Source of the DNA: Flavobacteriaceae bacterium
Lineage (GTDB): Bacteria; Bacteroidota; Bacteroidia; Flavobacteriales; Flavobacteriaceae
DNA: 64,000 nt
Reading direction: 5' to 3'
Assembly (NCBI GenBank): GCA_002746415.1
Contig: NVXD01000016.1
Coordinates: 186,001 to 250,000, forward strand
The notes beneath the pieces were generated by a model. The model did not search any database, was not told where the DNA came from, and saw only the letters and a list, made by a program, of their open reading frames with translations. Positions 1 to 9,171 of the stretch are shown one piece after another. Position 1 is the stretch's first letter. Each line of letters opens with the position of its first letter. Both the position numbers and the translations under genes were made by a program.

Positions 1-812
1 TAAAATTCATATTTCAACCAGCCGAAGAAGGACCACCTCCAGGAGAAGAAGGTGGTGCATTATTGATGGTTAAGGAAGGTGTACTGAAAAATCCAGATGT
101 GGATGCCATTTTTGGATTGCACATCAACTCTGAAATTCCGGTAGGAACAATCATGTATAAATCTGGCGGAAGCATGGCAGCATCTCAGCGCTTCGTCATA
201 AATGTGAAGGGAAAACAAACTCACGGTTCACAACCATGGGCAGGTATTGATCCAATCCTTATTAGCGCAAAGATTATTGATGGCTTGCAAACCATTATCA
301 GCCGTGAAGTTGAACTCACCAATGAAGCAGCAGTTATTACTGTTGGCAAAATTACCAGTGGTGTGCGTTTCAATATCATTCCGGAAAGTGCAGAAATGAT
401 AGGCACTATCAGAACCTTAGATTATGATATGCAAAAAGTCATCAATAGAAGAATGGAAGAAATGGTACCAGCCATTGCCAAGGCTTATGGAGGTGAGGCT
501 ACCATAGAAATCCATGAAAATACACAAATCACCTATAACGATCCAGCCCTTACTACCCAAATGGTTCCAAGTTTGCAACGTGTTGCAGGGATTGACAATG
601 TAGGGATTCATAAAGCCATTACTGGTGCAGAGGATTTTTCTTATTTCCAAAATGAAGTCCCTGGTTTGTACTTCTTTTTAGGAGGAATGACACCTGGAAA
701 CACGGAATCATTTCCCCATCACACTCCAGATTTTAAAATTGATGACGCTAGTATGCTTTTGGGAGTTAAAGCCATGTCTGAAATTGCTTTAGATTATCTA
801 AATCAAAACTAA
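1..812 (+). CDS. M20-family amidohydrolase, 3' part only
   Basis: The frame is open from the window edge (first full codon at base 3), so the N-terminal part lies outside. The visible 269 or so residues begin inside the QPAEEG metal/catalytic motif of M20 peptidases, continue through FGLHI and the dimerisation domain, and carry the C-terminal AEDF metal-ligand motif (GAEDFSYF) followed by a PHHTPDF segment. These features fit the hippurate hydrolase/N-acyl-amino-acid amidohydrolase branch, zinc or manganese enzymes that remove acyl groups from amino acids or peptides. The exact substrate cannot be read from the sequence. A TTG at 63 is only the first start-like codon and is not the real start. 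The next gene starts 3 bases after the stop, so the two are probably co-transcribed. Confidence 0.9.
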   Translation, partial: KFIFQPAEEGPPPGEEGGALLMVKEGVLKNPDVDAIFGLHINSEIPVGTIMYKSGGSMAASQRFVINVKGKQTHGSQPWAGIDPILISAKIIDGLQTIISREVELTNEAAVITVGKITSGVRFNIIPESAEMIGTIRTLDYDMQKVINRRMEEMVPAIAKAYGGEATIEIHENTQITYNDPALTTQMVPSLQRVAGIDNVGIHKAITGAEDFSYFQNEVPGLYFFLGGMTPGNTESFPHHTPDFKIDDASMLLGVKAMSEIALDYLNQN

Positions 813-815
813 TTG

Positions 816-2390
816 ATGGAACTTGTTATGGACTTTTTAGGAAATATCTCTTGGTGGCAATGGATTTTAATTGTTCTAGCCCTAGTAGCTATTCGTGATA
901 TCTTTTTTCAAAGATCACATACTATAAGTCATAATTTCCCTATAATAGGGCACCTTAGATATTGGTTGGAGAGTATTGGGCCCGAAATGCGTCAATATTT
1001 TGTGGCAAACAATCGTGAAGAGCTCCCATTCAATAGAATAGAACGTGGTTGGATTTATGCATCGGCAAAAAAAGAGAACAATTACGAAGGGTTTGGTACA
1101 GACCGCAACATTTATGACCACCATCATATTTTTATTAAAAATCAGATGATGGGGTATCAGGTTGATGGAGACCACCCAAATGTAATCGACAAAACTTTTT
1201 TACCCTGTGCAAAAGTAATCGGCGGGTATAACAAACGTAGCAAACCATATAGACCAGCATCAGTTATCAATGTATCGGCTATGAGTTTTGGTTCGCTTTC
1301 GGCAGCCGCCGTAACGGCAATGAACAAAGGAGTTGAAAATTCTGGAGCATACCACAATACTGGTGAAGGTGGACTCTCCCCCTATCATAAACAAGGAGGC
1401 GATGTTATTTTCCATTTTGGTACGGGCTACTTTGGTGTAAGGACAAAAGATGGTGGTTTTTCAATGGATAAAATGAAAAAATTGGTCCATGATAACCCCT
1501 GTATTAAAGCTATAGAAATTAAATTATCCCAGGGAGCAAAACCTGGAAAAGGTGGCATATTGCCAGGAGCTAAAATCAGCCGCGAAATAGCAGAAATAAG
1601 AGGCGTTGAAGTTGGTAAAGATGTTATCTCTCCTGCAACACATAAGGCCTTTAGTAATGTTTCTGAGTTACTTGATTTAATTGAGAATATTGCTACAGAA
1701 ACTGGTCTTCCAGTGGGAATTAAAGGCGCTATTGGAAAATTGGACCAGTGGGAAGAATTGGCCTCTTTAATGTTGAAAACCGGCAAAGGCCCTGATTTTA
1801 TTACCGTTGATGGTGGTGAAGGAGGTACAGGTGCAGCGCCACCAAGTTTTGCCGATCATGTATCCCTTCCATGGGTCTATGGTTTCACTTGTCTGTACCA
1901 AGTTTTTCAAAGAAAAAAATTGTCAGATAGAATTGTATTTATTGGGAGCGGAAAATTAGGGTTCCCAGCTAAAGCTGCTATGGCATTTGCAATGGGTGTG
2001 GACTGCATCAATGTTGCTCGTGAAGCCATGATGAGTATTGGCTGCATACAATCGCAAGTATGCCATACAAATCGCTGTCCTTCTGGGGTGGCCACACAAA
2101 GTAAATGGCTACAAAATGGCATAAACGTACCTCTTAAATCTGTTCGATTGGCACAGTACTTTAAATCGTTCCGCAAAGAACTTATAGAGATTACGCATGC
2201 AGCCGGTTATGAACACCCTTGTCAGTTTACTATGGAAGACATTCAAGTAAATGTGGATGATATTGATTTAAATAGAAATTTAAGGTATACCTATGGATAT
2301 GACAAAACCTATGTGCCATATTCTAACATGCAAGACTTATATGACTGCATGTATTTAGGAGGGAATACCTATATGGAGAAAACCAACTAA
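816..2390 (+). CDS. FMN-binding glutamate synthase-domain protein, membrane-anchored
   Basis: This 524-residue protein has one hydrophobic segment near residues 10-30 and then a full glutamate-synthase (GltB central/FMN) domain. The flavin barrel shows GEGGLSPYHKQGGD, the KLSQGAKPGKGG lysine region and DGGEGGTGAAP. The cysteine cluster near residues 409-420 (CIQSQVCHTNRCPSG) matches the 3Fe-4S ligands of glutamate synthase. The glutaminase and GXGXG domains of true GltB are absent, so this is the stand-alone family found in many bacteria. Its substrate is unknown and it should not be called GltB. The start is taken as ATG 816; ATG 828 is also possible. Confidence 0.9.
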   Translation: MELVMDFLGNISWWQWILIVLALVAIRDIFFQRSHTISHNFPIIGHLRYWLESIGPEMRQYFVANNREELPFNRIERGWIYASAKKENNYEGFGTDRNIYDHHHIFIKNQMMGYQVDGDHPNVIDKTFLPCAKVIGGYNKRSKPYRPASVINVSAMSFGSLSAAAVTAMNKGVENSGAYHNTGEGGLSPYHKQGGDVIFHFGTGYFGVRTKDGGFSMDKMKKLVHDNPCIKAIEIKLSQGAKPGKGGILPGAKISREIAEIRGVEVGKDVISPATHKAFSNVSELLDLIENIATETGLPVGIKGAIGKLDQWEELASLMLKTGKGPDFITVDGGEGGTGAAPPSFADHVSLPWVYGFTCLYQVFQRKKLSDRIVFIGSGKLGFPAKAAMAFAMGVDCINVAREAMMSIGCIQSQVCHTNRCPSGVATQSKWLQNGINVPLKSVRLAQYFKSFRKELIEITHAAGYEHPCQFTMEDIQVNVDDIDLNRNLRYTYGYDKTYVPYSNMQDLYDCMYLGGNTYMEKTN

Positions 2391-2398
2391 TATATTTG
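2391..2398 (+). promoter_or_regulatory. Bacteroidota-type -7 box TATATTTG
   Basis: An exact match to TAnnTTTG lies directly after the preceding stop codon and 27 bases before the ATG at 2425. No convincing TTG -33 element is seen at the usual distance, so the assignment is tentative. Confidence 0.4.
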
Positions 2399-2424
2399 TT
2401 TTAATTTTGAAGAAAAAGAACCCT

Positions 2425-3207
2425 ATGAAGAAAAATTACATTTTTGGCCTTTTATTATTATTGACTTGCATCACTGTTCATTCACAGAAAAAGAGTGAAT
2501 TACTATTGGAAATAGAAAATTTAAAAACTGAACTCAGCAATACAAAAGCCCAGGTTACTGAGGCCAGAAGAAATGAACGTGTAAGCACCGCTAAGTCAGA
2601 ATCATATGAAGGTCAAGTAAAAGAGCTTCAAGAAGCGAATGGCACGCTTTTAAGAAACCTAAATAATTTTGCTGCAATCTCGAACAAAAATTCGGATAAC
2701 ATCAACAAAACATTAGCAAGTTTAAATAGAAAAGAAAATCAGTTAAAAACCATTAACAACGCTATTGCAAGTATTGATTCCACTGCACTAATTGTACTGA
2801 CAAATGCAAAACAAACATTGGGCGAGGATTCCAGAATAGGCGTTTCTAATGGCGCTATTGTTATTGCTGCAAGTTATGAGACACTGTTTTCAGATGCAGC
2901 AACAGCTACCATTTCTGAAACTGCCCATATTTGGTTAGAAAAAGTGGCGGCCATACTAACTGCTAACCCAACTATGGCGGTTACTATTGAAGGGCTGAGT
3001 ATGACGGGCGAATTAGATTTGGCCGCTTTACAAGCTACCGCAGTTTCTGCAATACTTCAAAATCAGTTTTTAATTACTCCGGATCGAATTAATACTATAG
3101 GAAAAGATGGAAATTTCAAGGAAGGTATCAACCTGAAAATACATCCAAAGTATGATGTTTTTTATATAATGGTAAGAAGAAGTATGAAAGATGCCAATCA
3201 AAACTAA
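2425..3207 (+). CDS. Exported coiled-coil protein with degenerate OmpA-like C-terminus
   Basis: The 260-residue product starts with a signal peptide (MKKNYIFGLLLLLTC, ending near HSQ at about residue 20). A long charged helical region with heptad-like spacing follows (about residues 22-125). The C-terminal 110 residues resemble the OmpA/MotB beta-alpha-beta layout (a helix ETAHIWLEKVAAIL, strand MAVTIEG, helix LAALQATAVSAIL). The diagnostic arginine/aspartate peptidoglycan-binding signature is not clear. A periplasmic structural or envelope-linking role is an inference. The ATG at 2425 is preferred over the upstream TTG at 2407 because it places the signal peptide at the N-terminus. Confidence 0.75.
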   Translation: MKKNYIFGLLLLLTCITVHSQKKSELLLEIENLKTELSNTKAQVTEARRNERVSTAKSESYEGQVKELQEANGTLLRNLNNFAAISNKNSDNINKTLASLNRKENQLKTINNAIASIDSTALIVLTNAKQTLGEDSRIGVSNGAIVIAASYETLFSDAATATISETAHIWLEKVAAILTANPTMAVTIEGLSMTGELDLAALQATAVSAILQNQFLITPDRINTIGKDGNFKEGINLKIHPKYDVFYIMVRRSMKDANQN

Positions 3208-3290
3208 TGGTTAAAAAAAAATGCATATAATTTTTATAACAATCCTGCGTTTTAATGCCATAATATAAATCATCAAAAAAAACCAAACAA

Positions 3291-3809
3291 ATGACGGGAG
3301 ACGGAATTTTTCAACTTTTTGCCTATTTATTACCTGGAGTAGTCACAGGAGCAGTAGCATTTTATTTTTTTAGATTGCATACCAATAATGAAGAAGGTAG
3401 AAGAAGATACTTATTGCATAAGGATACTCAGAAAAATACCTTGCCTATTCGCCTTCAAGCCTATGAGCGTATGGCCTTGTTTTTAGAACGCATTTCCATA
3501 CCAAGTCTTGTCGTTAGGGTTAAACCCAAGTCTGCTGATAAAGGAGATTACGAAACCCTTTTGGTTAAAAGCATTGAAAATGAATTTGAACATAACCTCT
3601 CCCAGCAGATTTATTTGACCGATGAATGCTGGAATATAATTAAAGCGGCGAAAAGCGCTACAATACAGTCTATTAGAAGCGCTGGATTGAGTGAATCCGA
3701 TAATGCAGATAAATTGCGTGAAGATATTTTAAATAAGACTATGGACAAACAATCTCCTTCTTCAACGGCTTTGTCCTTTGTTAAAAAAGAGATTGGAGAA
3801 CTTTGGTAA
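3291..3809 (+). CDS. Conserved Bacteroidota single-pass membrane protein (DUF7935-like)
   Basis: This 172-residue protein begins with a membrane segment (about residues 8-27, LFAYLLPGVVTGAVAFYFF). A charged cytoplasmic region rich in helices follows, with the stretch LPIRLQAYERMALFLERI. The layout and this motif match a small uncharacterised protein that I recall as widespread in Flavobacteriia (DUF7935); the family name is from memory. No catalytic residues are apparent. It stands alone and is convergent with the patatin gene on the other strand. Confidence 0.75.
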   Translation: MTGDGIFQLFAYLLPGVVTGAVAFYFFRLHTNNEEGRRRYLLHKDTQKNTLPIRLQAYERMALFLERISIPSLVVRVKPKSADKGDYETLLVKSIENEFEHNLSQQIYLTDECWNIIKAAKSATIQSIRSAGLSESDNADKLREDILNKTMDKQSPSSTALSFVKKEIGELW

Positions 3810-3880
3810 TAGCCGCAACTTGTTTTTTGCAACCCCTTAATCGGTAGCCCTTTCAAAAATAAATAACTATAACAATTTAC

Positions 3881-4798
3881 TTACCTATCTAGCACTAAAG
3901 GCTCAATAGGGTTGGTCAGGTCATTTTTATTTTTAGCATAGAGGTATCCCCTTTTCCACCAACGTGTCATTTTCTCTTTATTAAAAATCAATGAATTGGT
4001 TGTTAAGACAGTTGGAGTATAATATAGATTTATAATGGCATCTTTTTGATTGGCCACCAACTTTCCTATCCGTATATTTTGATATTCTATTCTATCTAAT
4101 ACAAAAGCCATAATAGTCGTAATCAACTCAAACGGGTTTCTAGAAGGCATTCTATTAAAGTAATTCACCTCTGTATGCAACACAACAGCGTCCACCTCAT
4201 TTGCCCCAAGCCTTAATGCTTCTTCTATAGGCACTATACTGCCATAGCCCCCATCTGCATATTCACAGCCATTTTTTCTCACCAAACTCATAAAGGGAGT
4301 ATAATTAGAGGAAATCCAAATCCAATCAATATATTCCTCATAGGTACAATCATTAATGGATTTGTATTCTACTTGGTTCAGGGATAAATTAGATACCGTG
4401 ATGATAACATTCTTTGGACCATCTTTAAGTTCATTAAACTCATCCTCTGTAACACTCCTTCTAAGCAGCTTCCTCAAGTTTTCACTCTCTCCGAAGGTTT
4501 TCTTTCCCTTCATAAAATTTCTGAAAACATTCCAGTGATTTATAGATATGATATCTCTTCCATGCTTCTTTTTTACAACAAAAGGGCAAATATTAAAAAT
4601 GCTTTTTTGGTTCACATTGGAATAAATCTCCTTTATTTTATCCAATTTCCCTAAAGCCAGATGTGTAATAAGCAAGCTCCCCGTAGAAGTACCTACAAAT
4701 AAATCATAGTCTTTGGCCGCTTCTTCTATAAGATATTGTGCGACTCCACCAGCGAAAGCTCCTTTACTACCACCTCCAGAAATTACCAATGCCTTCAT
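3881..4798 (-). CDS. Patatin-like phospholipase family protein
   Basis: The 305-residue protein has the complete patatin signature: oxyanion-hole loop GGGSKG at residues 8-13, nucleophile elbow GTSTG at residues 36-40 (Ser38), and the catalytic DGG (ADGGYG) near residue 180. These residues form the Ser-Asp dyad of bacterial lipid acyl hydrolases. There is no signal peptide, so a cytoplasmic or peripheral membrane location is likely. Its start codon overlaps the stop of the upstream M1 peptidase gene (ATGA), indicating translational coupling in a two-gene operon. The lipid substrate is unknown. Confidence 0.9.
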   Translation of the reverse strand: MKALVISGGGSKGAFAGGVAQYLIEEAAKDYDLFVGTSTGSLLITHLALGKLDKIKEIYSNVNQKSIFNICPFVVKKKHGRDIISINHWNVFRNFMKGKKTFGESENLRKLLRRSVTEDEFNELKDGPKNVIITVSNLSLNQVEYKSINDCTYEEYIDWIWISSNYTPFMSLVRKNGCEYADGGYGSIVPIEEALRLGANEVDAVVLHTEVNYFNRMPSRNPFELITTIMAFVLDRIEYQNIRIGKLVANQKDAIINLYYTPTVLTTNSLIFNKEKMTRWWKRGYLYAKNKNDLTNPIEPLVLDR

Positions 4799-6936
4799 TC
4801 TAAATTTAGTTTGTTATTTATATAACGTTGTTCCTCAGTATTTAGTGACTTTAAAAGCAAAGAAATCCGTTTTTTATAATTGTTATCCTCCATAAGTTTG
4901 TCCAGCAAATTTCGGGCAAACTTTTTAAATTGCCAAGAATGATGCAAAGAAGCATTTGCTAAATCCTTTAAATTGTCATCTGTAAGGCCAAAAATATCAT
5001 TCAAATACTGGAATGTAGTTTGCCTTATCTCAAAATTGTACTCCGGATTTGTATAGTGCTGCAATTCTTTTAAATACTCCTGTTTTTTGTCCTCCTCATA
5101 CCCTTTAGTCAAGGTAGCAAGTGTCAACCAAAGCAGACGAACATTTTTATTGGGCAACCCTAGCACATGCTTGGTTTGCTCTAAATTAGCTACTCTGTTT
5201 TCTGGAAAATGAACCCACAATTTATATAGAACGCTTTCAATAGTGATATAACTTTCATCTTCTAAAAGAGATTCAAAATCAACCTGTAATTCAGGTGGTA
5301 TTTTTTCTGATGCCACGGTAAAAGCTTGTCGTACTTTTAAATCATTTTCATTCAATATTTCTTTAATAAAAGCTACTGAAAGTGATTTGTAATATGTTGC
5401 AACAACAGCCTCCTTAAACTTTGTAGCAGTTGTTCTATTCCAATACTTCTTAATAATAGTTTCATTGTCTGTACTACTAGTGGTGAGCTCCCATTGCAAT
5501 TCAAAGAAATCAGATAAGGCCCTATTTGAAGTTTTCAAATTTTCCTTTGCTTTCTCGAACGGGAAATCAGTTCCATTTAACCATATCATCTTAAAATCAG
5601 ACAAGTCGGCATCACTGGCCTGTTCAATTTCAATTATAAAATCTTTGATCCGTACACTTTTAAACTGATGCTTTAACAGATAATTCTTGACTCCAGATTT
5701 AAAAGCCTTATCCCCTACCTCCTCTTTTAACATATGCAAGGCCCATGCCCCTTTTTCATAAAACGTAAGACTACTGGCTTTGGGGTTGGTCAATGCTTCG
5801 CCATTTCCTTTTCTTGTTAGAGCATCTAATTGTATCGCTGATTCATACAACTTCCAATAGTAGTGATCATCTCCAAAAATGGCCTTCTCCGCCAAATATG
5901 CATAATAGGTGGCAAAACCTTCGTGCAACCAATGGTGCTTACTGTCTTCTTCTGTCACCATATCCCCAAACCATTGGTGTGCAAGCTCATGGGCGTTTAC
6001 ATTTACAAAATTTTTATCCACAAAACCAATGGAGTCTATGACATAAGAGTCCGAAAAAATAGTAGTGCTCGTATTCTCCATACCAGCATAGAGAAAATCT
6101 CTGACTGGAACTTGTTTGTAATTTTGCCATGGATAGGGAACTCCTATTTCACTTTCCATGAAATCAAATATTTGTTTTGTGTATCGATAAGTGGGTTCGA
6201 CTTTAAGACTGTCCTTTGGTGAGTAGTAGAGCTCTATCGGAATACCAGAAGTAGATACAATATCTACTTTATTAAAATTTCCAATGACAAAAGCTAGGAG
6301 ATAGCTGCTCATGGGTTGTTTCATATCATAGACCCATTCATCAACAACTCCATAAGAAACATTTTCTTTTAGCTTTCCATTAGCTATGACCTTATAATTA
6401 TTATCAACTACAATACTTATGTCAAATTCTATCTTTTCTGTCATATCATCAAGGCTAGGCAGCCAATGACTGGTGTATTTTCCTTGGCCTTGCGTCCATA
6501 CTTGTGCATCGCTTTTTTCAGCAACACCTCGTCCCATTTGATGATGAGAAATACCTGTACGCAACTTCATAGTAATTGAATCCCAATCAACAAAATAAAC
6601 CGTTTGTTTTGGTTTCGCCTTAAAATCAATAGAAAGCTCATACGTTTCCCCTGCCTTCAGTTTTTTATAGATTGATAATGTTTTCTGGTTGTTTATGAAT
6701 TTTACTTTTTTTCCATTCAACTCTACCGAAGATAATTGCATGTTTTTGGCGTCTAAAAAAACGGAGTCAGTTTTATTTTTTACAATAAAAGAGTAATCAA
6801 CGGAACCCATCACTTCTTTCTCAAATGGATTAACCATTATCCGAACCTTGGCTTTTGTAAAGTCAACATGCCCCTGGTGTTGGGCAAAAGACAAACCACT
6901 TAAACAAAGTAAAAAAAGCAATACTAAAAACCTCAT
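4795..6936 (-). CDS. M1 family aminopeptidase, exported
   Basis: The 713-residue protein starts with a signal peptide (MRFLVLLFLLCLSGLSFAQ). Its gluzincin core has the exopeptidase motif AGMENTS near residue 280, the zinc motif HELAHQWFG near residue 314, and the downstream glutamate of the HEXXH-18-E signature in HEGFATYYA. The rest is the helical C-terminal domain of M1 enzymes. It removes N-terminal residues from peptides, probably in the periplasm. It is first in an operon with the patatin gene and divergent from recG across 81 bases. Confidence 0.92.
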   Translation of the reverse strand: MRFLVLLFLLCLSGLSFAQHQGHVDFTKAKVRIMVNPFEKEVMGSVDYSFIVKNKTDSVFLDAKNMQLSSVELNGKKVKFINNQKTLSIYKKLKAGETYELSIDFKAKPKQTVYFVDWDSITMKLRTGISHHQMGRGVAEKSDAQVWTQGQGKYTSHWLPSLDDMTEKIEFDISIVVDNNYKVIANGKLKENVSYGVVDEWVYDMKQPMSSYLLAFVIGNFNKVDIVSTSGIPIELYYSPKDSLKVEPTYRYTKQIFDFMESEIGVPYPWQNYKQVPVRDFLYAGMENTSTTIFSDSYVIDSIGFVDKNFVNVNAHELAHQWFGDMVTEEDSKHHWLHEGFATYYAYLAEKAIFGDDHYYWKLYESAIQLDALTRKGNGEALTNPKASSLTFYEKGAWALHMLKEEVGDKAFKSGVKNYLLKHQFKSVRIKDFIIEIEQASDADLSDFKMIWLNGTDFPFEKAKENLKTSNRALSDFFELQWELTTSSTDNETIIKKYWNRTTATKFKEAVVATYYKSLSVAFIKEILNENDLKVRQAFTVASEKIPPELQVDFESLLEDESYITIESVLYKLWVHFPENRVANLEQTKHVLGLPNKNVRLLWLTLATLTKGYEEDKKQEYLKELQHYTNPEYNFEIRQTTFQYLNDIFGLTDDNLKDLANASLHHSWQFKKFARNLLDKLMEDNNYKKRISLLLKSLNTEEQRYINNKLNLE

Positions 6937-6959
6937 ATACTGTTCATAACAAATGTTGC

Positions 6960-6979
6960 ACCAAATTAAGCAATTTGGT
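6960..6979. promoter_or_regulatory. Inverted repeat in the pepM1/recG divergent promoter region
   Basis: ACCAAATT and AATTTGGT form 8-bp arms around a 4-base spacer, centred between two divergent start codons only 81 bases apart. It could be an operator acting on both genes or part of the promoters. No regulator is known, and chance is not excluded in AT-rich DNA. Confidence 0.3.
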
Positions 6980-7017
6980 TTGTTGCAGTTGTATTAGGGA
7001 AGCAGTATTTTAGTTGC

Positions 7018-9123
7018 ATGAATCCTAATTTTCTGCAAACTCCAATAGCATACCTTAAAGGTGTTGGCCCAAATAGAGCAGCCTCTCTGCAGTCAGAATT
7101 AGGCATTTCCACCTATCAGGATTTAATCAATCTTTTTCCAAATAGATATCTAGACAAAACTCAATATTATAAAATTAATCAATTGCAACGTAGCAATGCT
7201 GATATTCAAATCGTAGGGAAAGTTGTTCATTTAAAAAGTGTAGAACAAAAAAAAGGGAAACGTTTGGTAGCCTCTTTTGTGGACGAGACTGGGGAAATGG
7301 AATTGATTTGGTTTAGAGGTCAAAAATGGATTAAGGAGAATATAAAGCTGAACACTCCCTATGTGATTTTCGGAAAAACCAATTGGTACAATGGTAAGTT
7401 CTCTATGCCCCATCCAGAAATGGAGTTATTGACCGTGCATGAACAAGGCCTTAAAATTGCCATGCAGCCCATTTATCCTTCCACTGAAAAACTAAGTGCC
7501 AAAGGGATTACCAATAGGGTCACCAATAAACTGATGCAGCAATTGTTTTTAGAAACAAAAGGTCAGTTTTTGGAAACGCTTTCCAAGGATATCATTACAG
7601 AGTTGCATTTACTCTCAAAGAGTGAGTCGCTTTTCAATATTCATTTTCCAAAGAATCAAGAATTATTGGCAAAAGCACAATTCCGGTTAAAGTTTGAGGA
7701 ATTGTTTTACATACAAATGCAGTTGATTACCAAAAAACTGATCCGGAAACGAAAAATAAAAGGGTTCAATTTTGATCAAGTGGGAGAACTGTTCAATACT
7801 TTTTATAAAGAAAACCTTCCTTTTGAACTCACCAATGCGCAAAAAAGAGTACTAAAAGAAATTAGAGCAGATTTAGGTAGCAATGCCCAAATGAGTAGAT
7901 TATTACAGGGCGATGTAGGTTCTGGCAAGACCATTGTGGCACTAATGACCATGCTTTTGGCAATTGATAATGGTTTTCAGGCAACCATAATAGCTCCTAC
8001 TGAAATTCTAGCCAATCAACATTTTAATGGAATCAAGGAATTATTGGGCAATTTGAATGTGACAGTTGCATTACTGACGGGTTCCGTAAAAAAGTCCGCT
8101 AGGAAAATTATTCATGAGCAGTTAGAAAATGGAGAGCTACATATTTTAATTGGCACCCATGCCGTTTTGGAGGATAAAGTACAGTTCCATAATTTAGGTT
8201 TAGCAATCATAGATGAGCAGCATAGATTTGGGGTAGCACAAAGATCCAAACTATGGCACAAAAATGAAACCCCACCCCATATTCTTGTGATGACCGCAAC
8301 ACCCATACCCAGAACCCTTGCAATGAGTTTGTATGGCGATTTGGACATCTCGGTTATTGATGAGTTACCCCCTGGAAGGAAAGTCATAAAAACGGTACAC
8401 AGGTATGATGCCAACCGATTAAAAGTATTTGGATTCATTAAGGACGAAATTAAAAAGGGAAGGCAGATTTATGTGGTATACCCCTTGATTCAGGAATCCG
8501 AAGCTTTGGATTACAAGGATTTAATGGATGGGTATGAAAGTATAGTGCGCGACTTTCCCCTACCTGACTATCAGATATCCATCCTACATGGAAAAATGAA
8601 ACCAGCTGACAAAGATTACGAAATGGCCAGGTTTGTGAAAGGAGAAACACAAATAATGGTGGCTACTACGGTGATTGAGGTTGGGGTAAATGTTCCAAAT
8701 GCTTCAGTAATGATTATTGAAAGTGCGGAACGCTTTGGTCTTTCACAACTACATCAATTACGAGGTCGTGTAGGGCGCGGTGCAGACCAAAGTTTTTGTG
8801 TTCTTATGACCAGCCATAAATTATCATCAGATGCCAAAACGAGATTAGAAACCATGGTACGCACTAATGATGGGTTTGAGATTGCAGAAGTGGATTTAAA
8901 GCTCAGAGGTCCTGGAGATCTCATGGGCACTCAGCAAAGTGGTGTGTTGAATTTAAAAATTGCCGATATTGTGAGGGATAATGACATTTTAAAAACGGCA
9001 CGCTTTCAGGCGCTAAAATTGCTAAAAGAAGACCCTACCATGGAAAAGGAAGACCACCAAGTCATTCGGTATGCCTACGCTCAATTGGTAAAACATAAGA
9101 ATATCTGGACGTATATCAGTTGA
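7018..9123 (+). CDS. recG: ATP-dependent DNA helicase RecG
   Basis: The 701-residue protein contains the N-terminal wedge/OB-fold region (about residues 1-230). The SF2 helicase motifs follow in order: Walker A GDVGSGKT near residue 298, motif II DEQHRFG near 398, TATPIPRT near 426 and motif VI QLRGRVGRG near 579. The TRG-like region with DLKLRGPGDLMGTQQSG comes next. Length and motif order match RecG, which remodels stalled replication forks and branch-migrates Holliday junctions. It is transcribed alone and ends 2 bases before a bidirectional terminator. Confidence 0.98.
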   Translation: MNPNFLQTPIAYLKGVGPNRAASLQSELGISTYQDLINLFPNRYLDKTQYYKINQLQRSNADIQIVGKVVHLKSVEQKKGKRLVASFVDETGEMELIWFRGQKWIKENIKLNTPYVIFGKTNWYNGKFSMPHPEMELLTVHEQGLKIAMQPIYPSTEKLSAKGITNRVTNKLMQQLFLETKGQFLETLSKDIITELHLLSKSESLFNIHFPKNQELLAKAQFRLKFEELFYIQMQLITKKLIRKRKIKGFNFDQVGELFNTFYKENLPFELTNAQKRVLKEIRADLGSNAQMSRLLQGDVGSGKTIVALMTMLLAIDNGFQATIIAPTEILANQHFNGIKELLGNLNVTVALLTGSVKKSARKIIHEQLENGELHILIGTHAVLEDKVQFHNLGLAIIDEQHRFGVAQRSKLWHKNETPPHILVMTATPIPRTLAMSLYGDLDISVIDELPPGRKVIKTVHRYDANRLKVFGFIKDEIKKGRQIYVVYPLIQESEALDYKDLMDGYESIVRDFPLPDYQISILHGKMKPADKDYEMARFVKGETQIMVATTVIEVGVNVPNASVMIIESAERFGLSQLHQLRGRVGRGADQSFCVLMTSHKLSSDAKTRLETMVRTNDGFEIAEVDLKLRGPGDLMGTQQSGVLNLKIADIVRDNDILKTARFQALKLLKEDPTMEKEDHQVIRYAYAQLVKHKNIWTYIS

Positions 9124-9124
9124 T

Positions 9125-9156
9125 AAAACCCCATCTTTGGCTAAAAATGGGGTTTT
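9125..9156. terminator. Bidirectional intrinsic terminator
   Basis: AAAACCCCAT (9125-9134) pairs perfectly with ATGGGGTTTT (9147-9156), giving a GC core flanked by A and T runs on both sides. It lies between the convergent recG and DUF2911 genes and can serve both. Confidence 0.85.
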
Positions 9157-9171
9157 ATTTAACTATAGTTT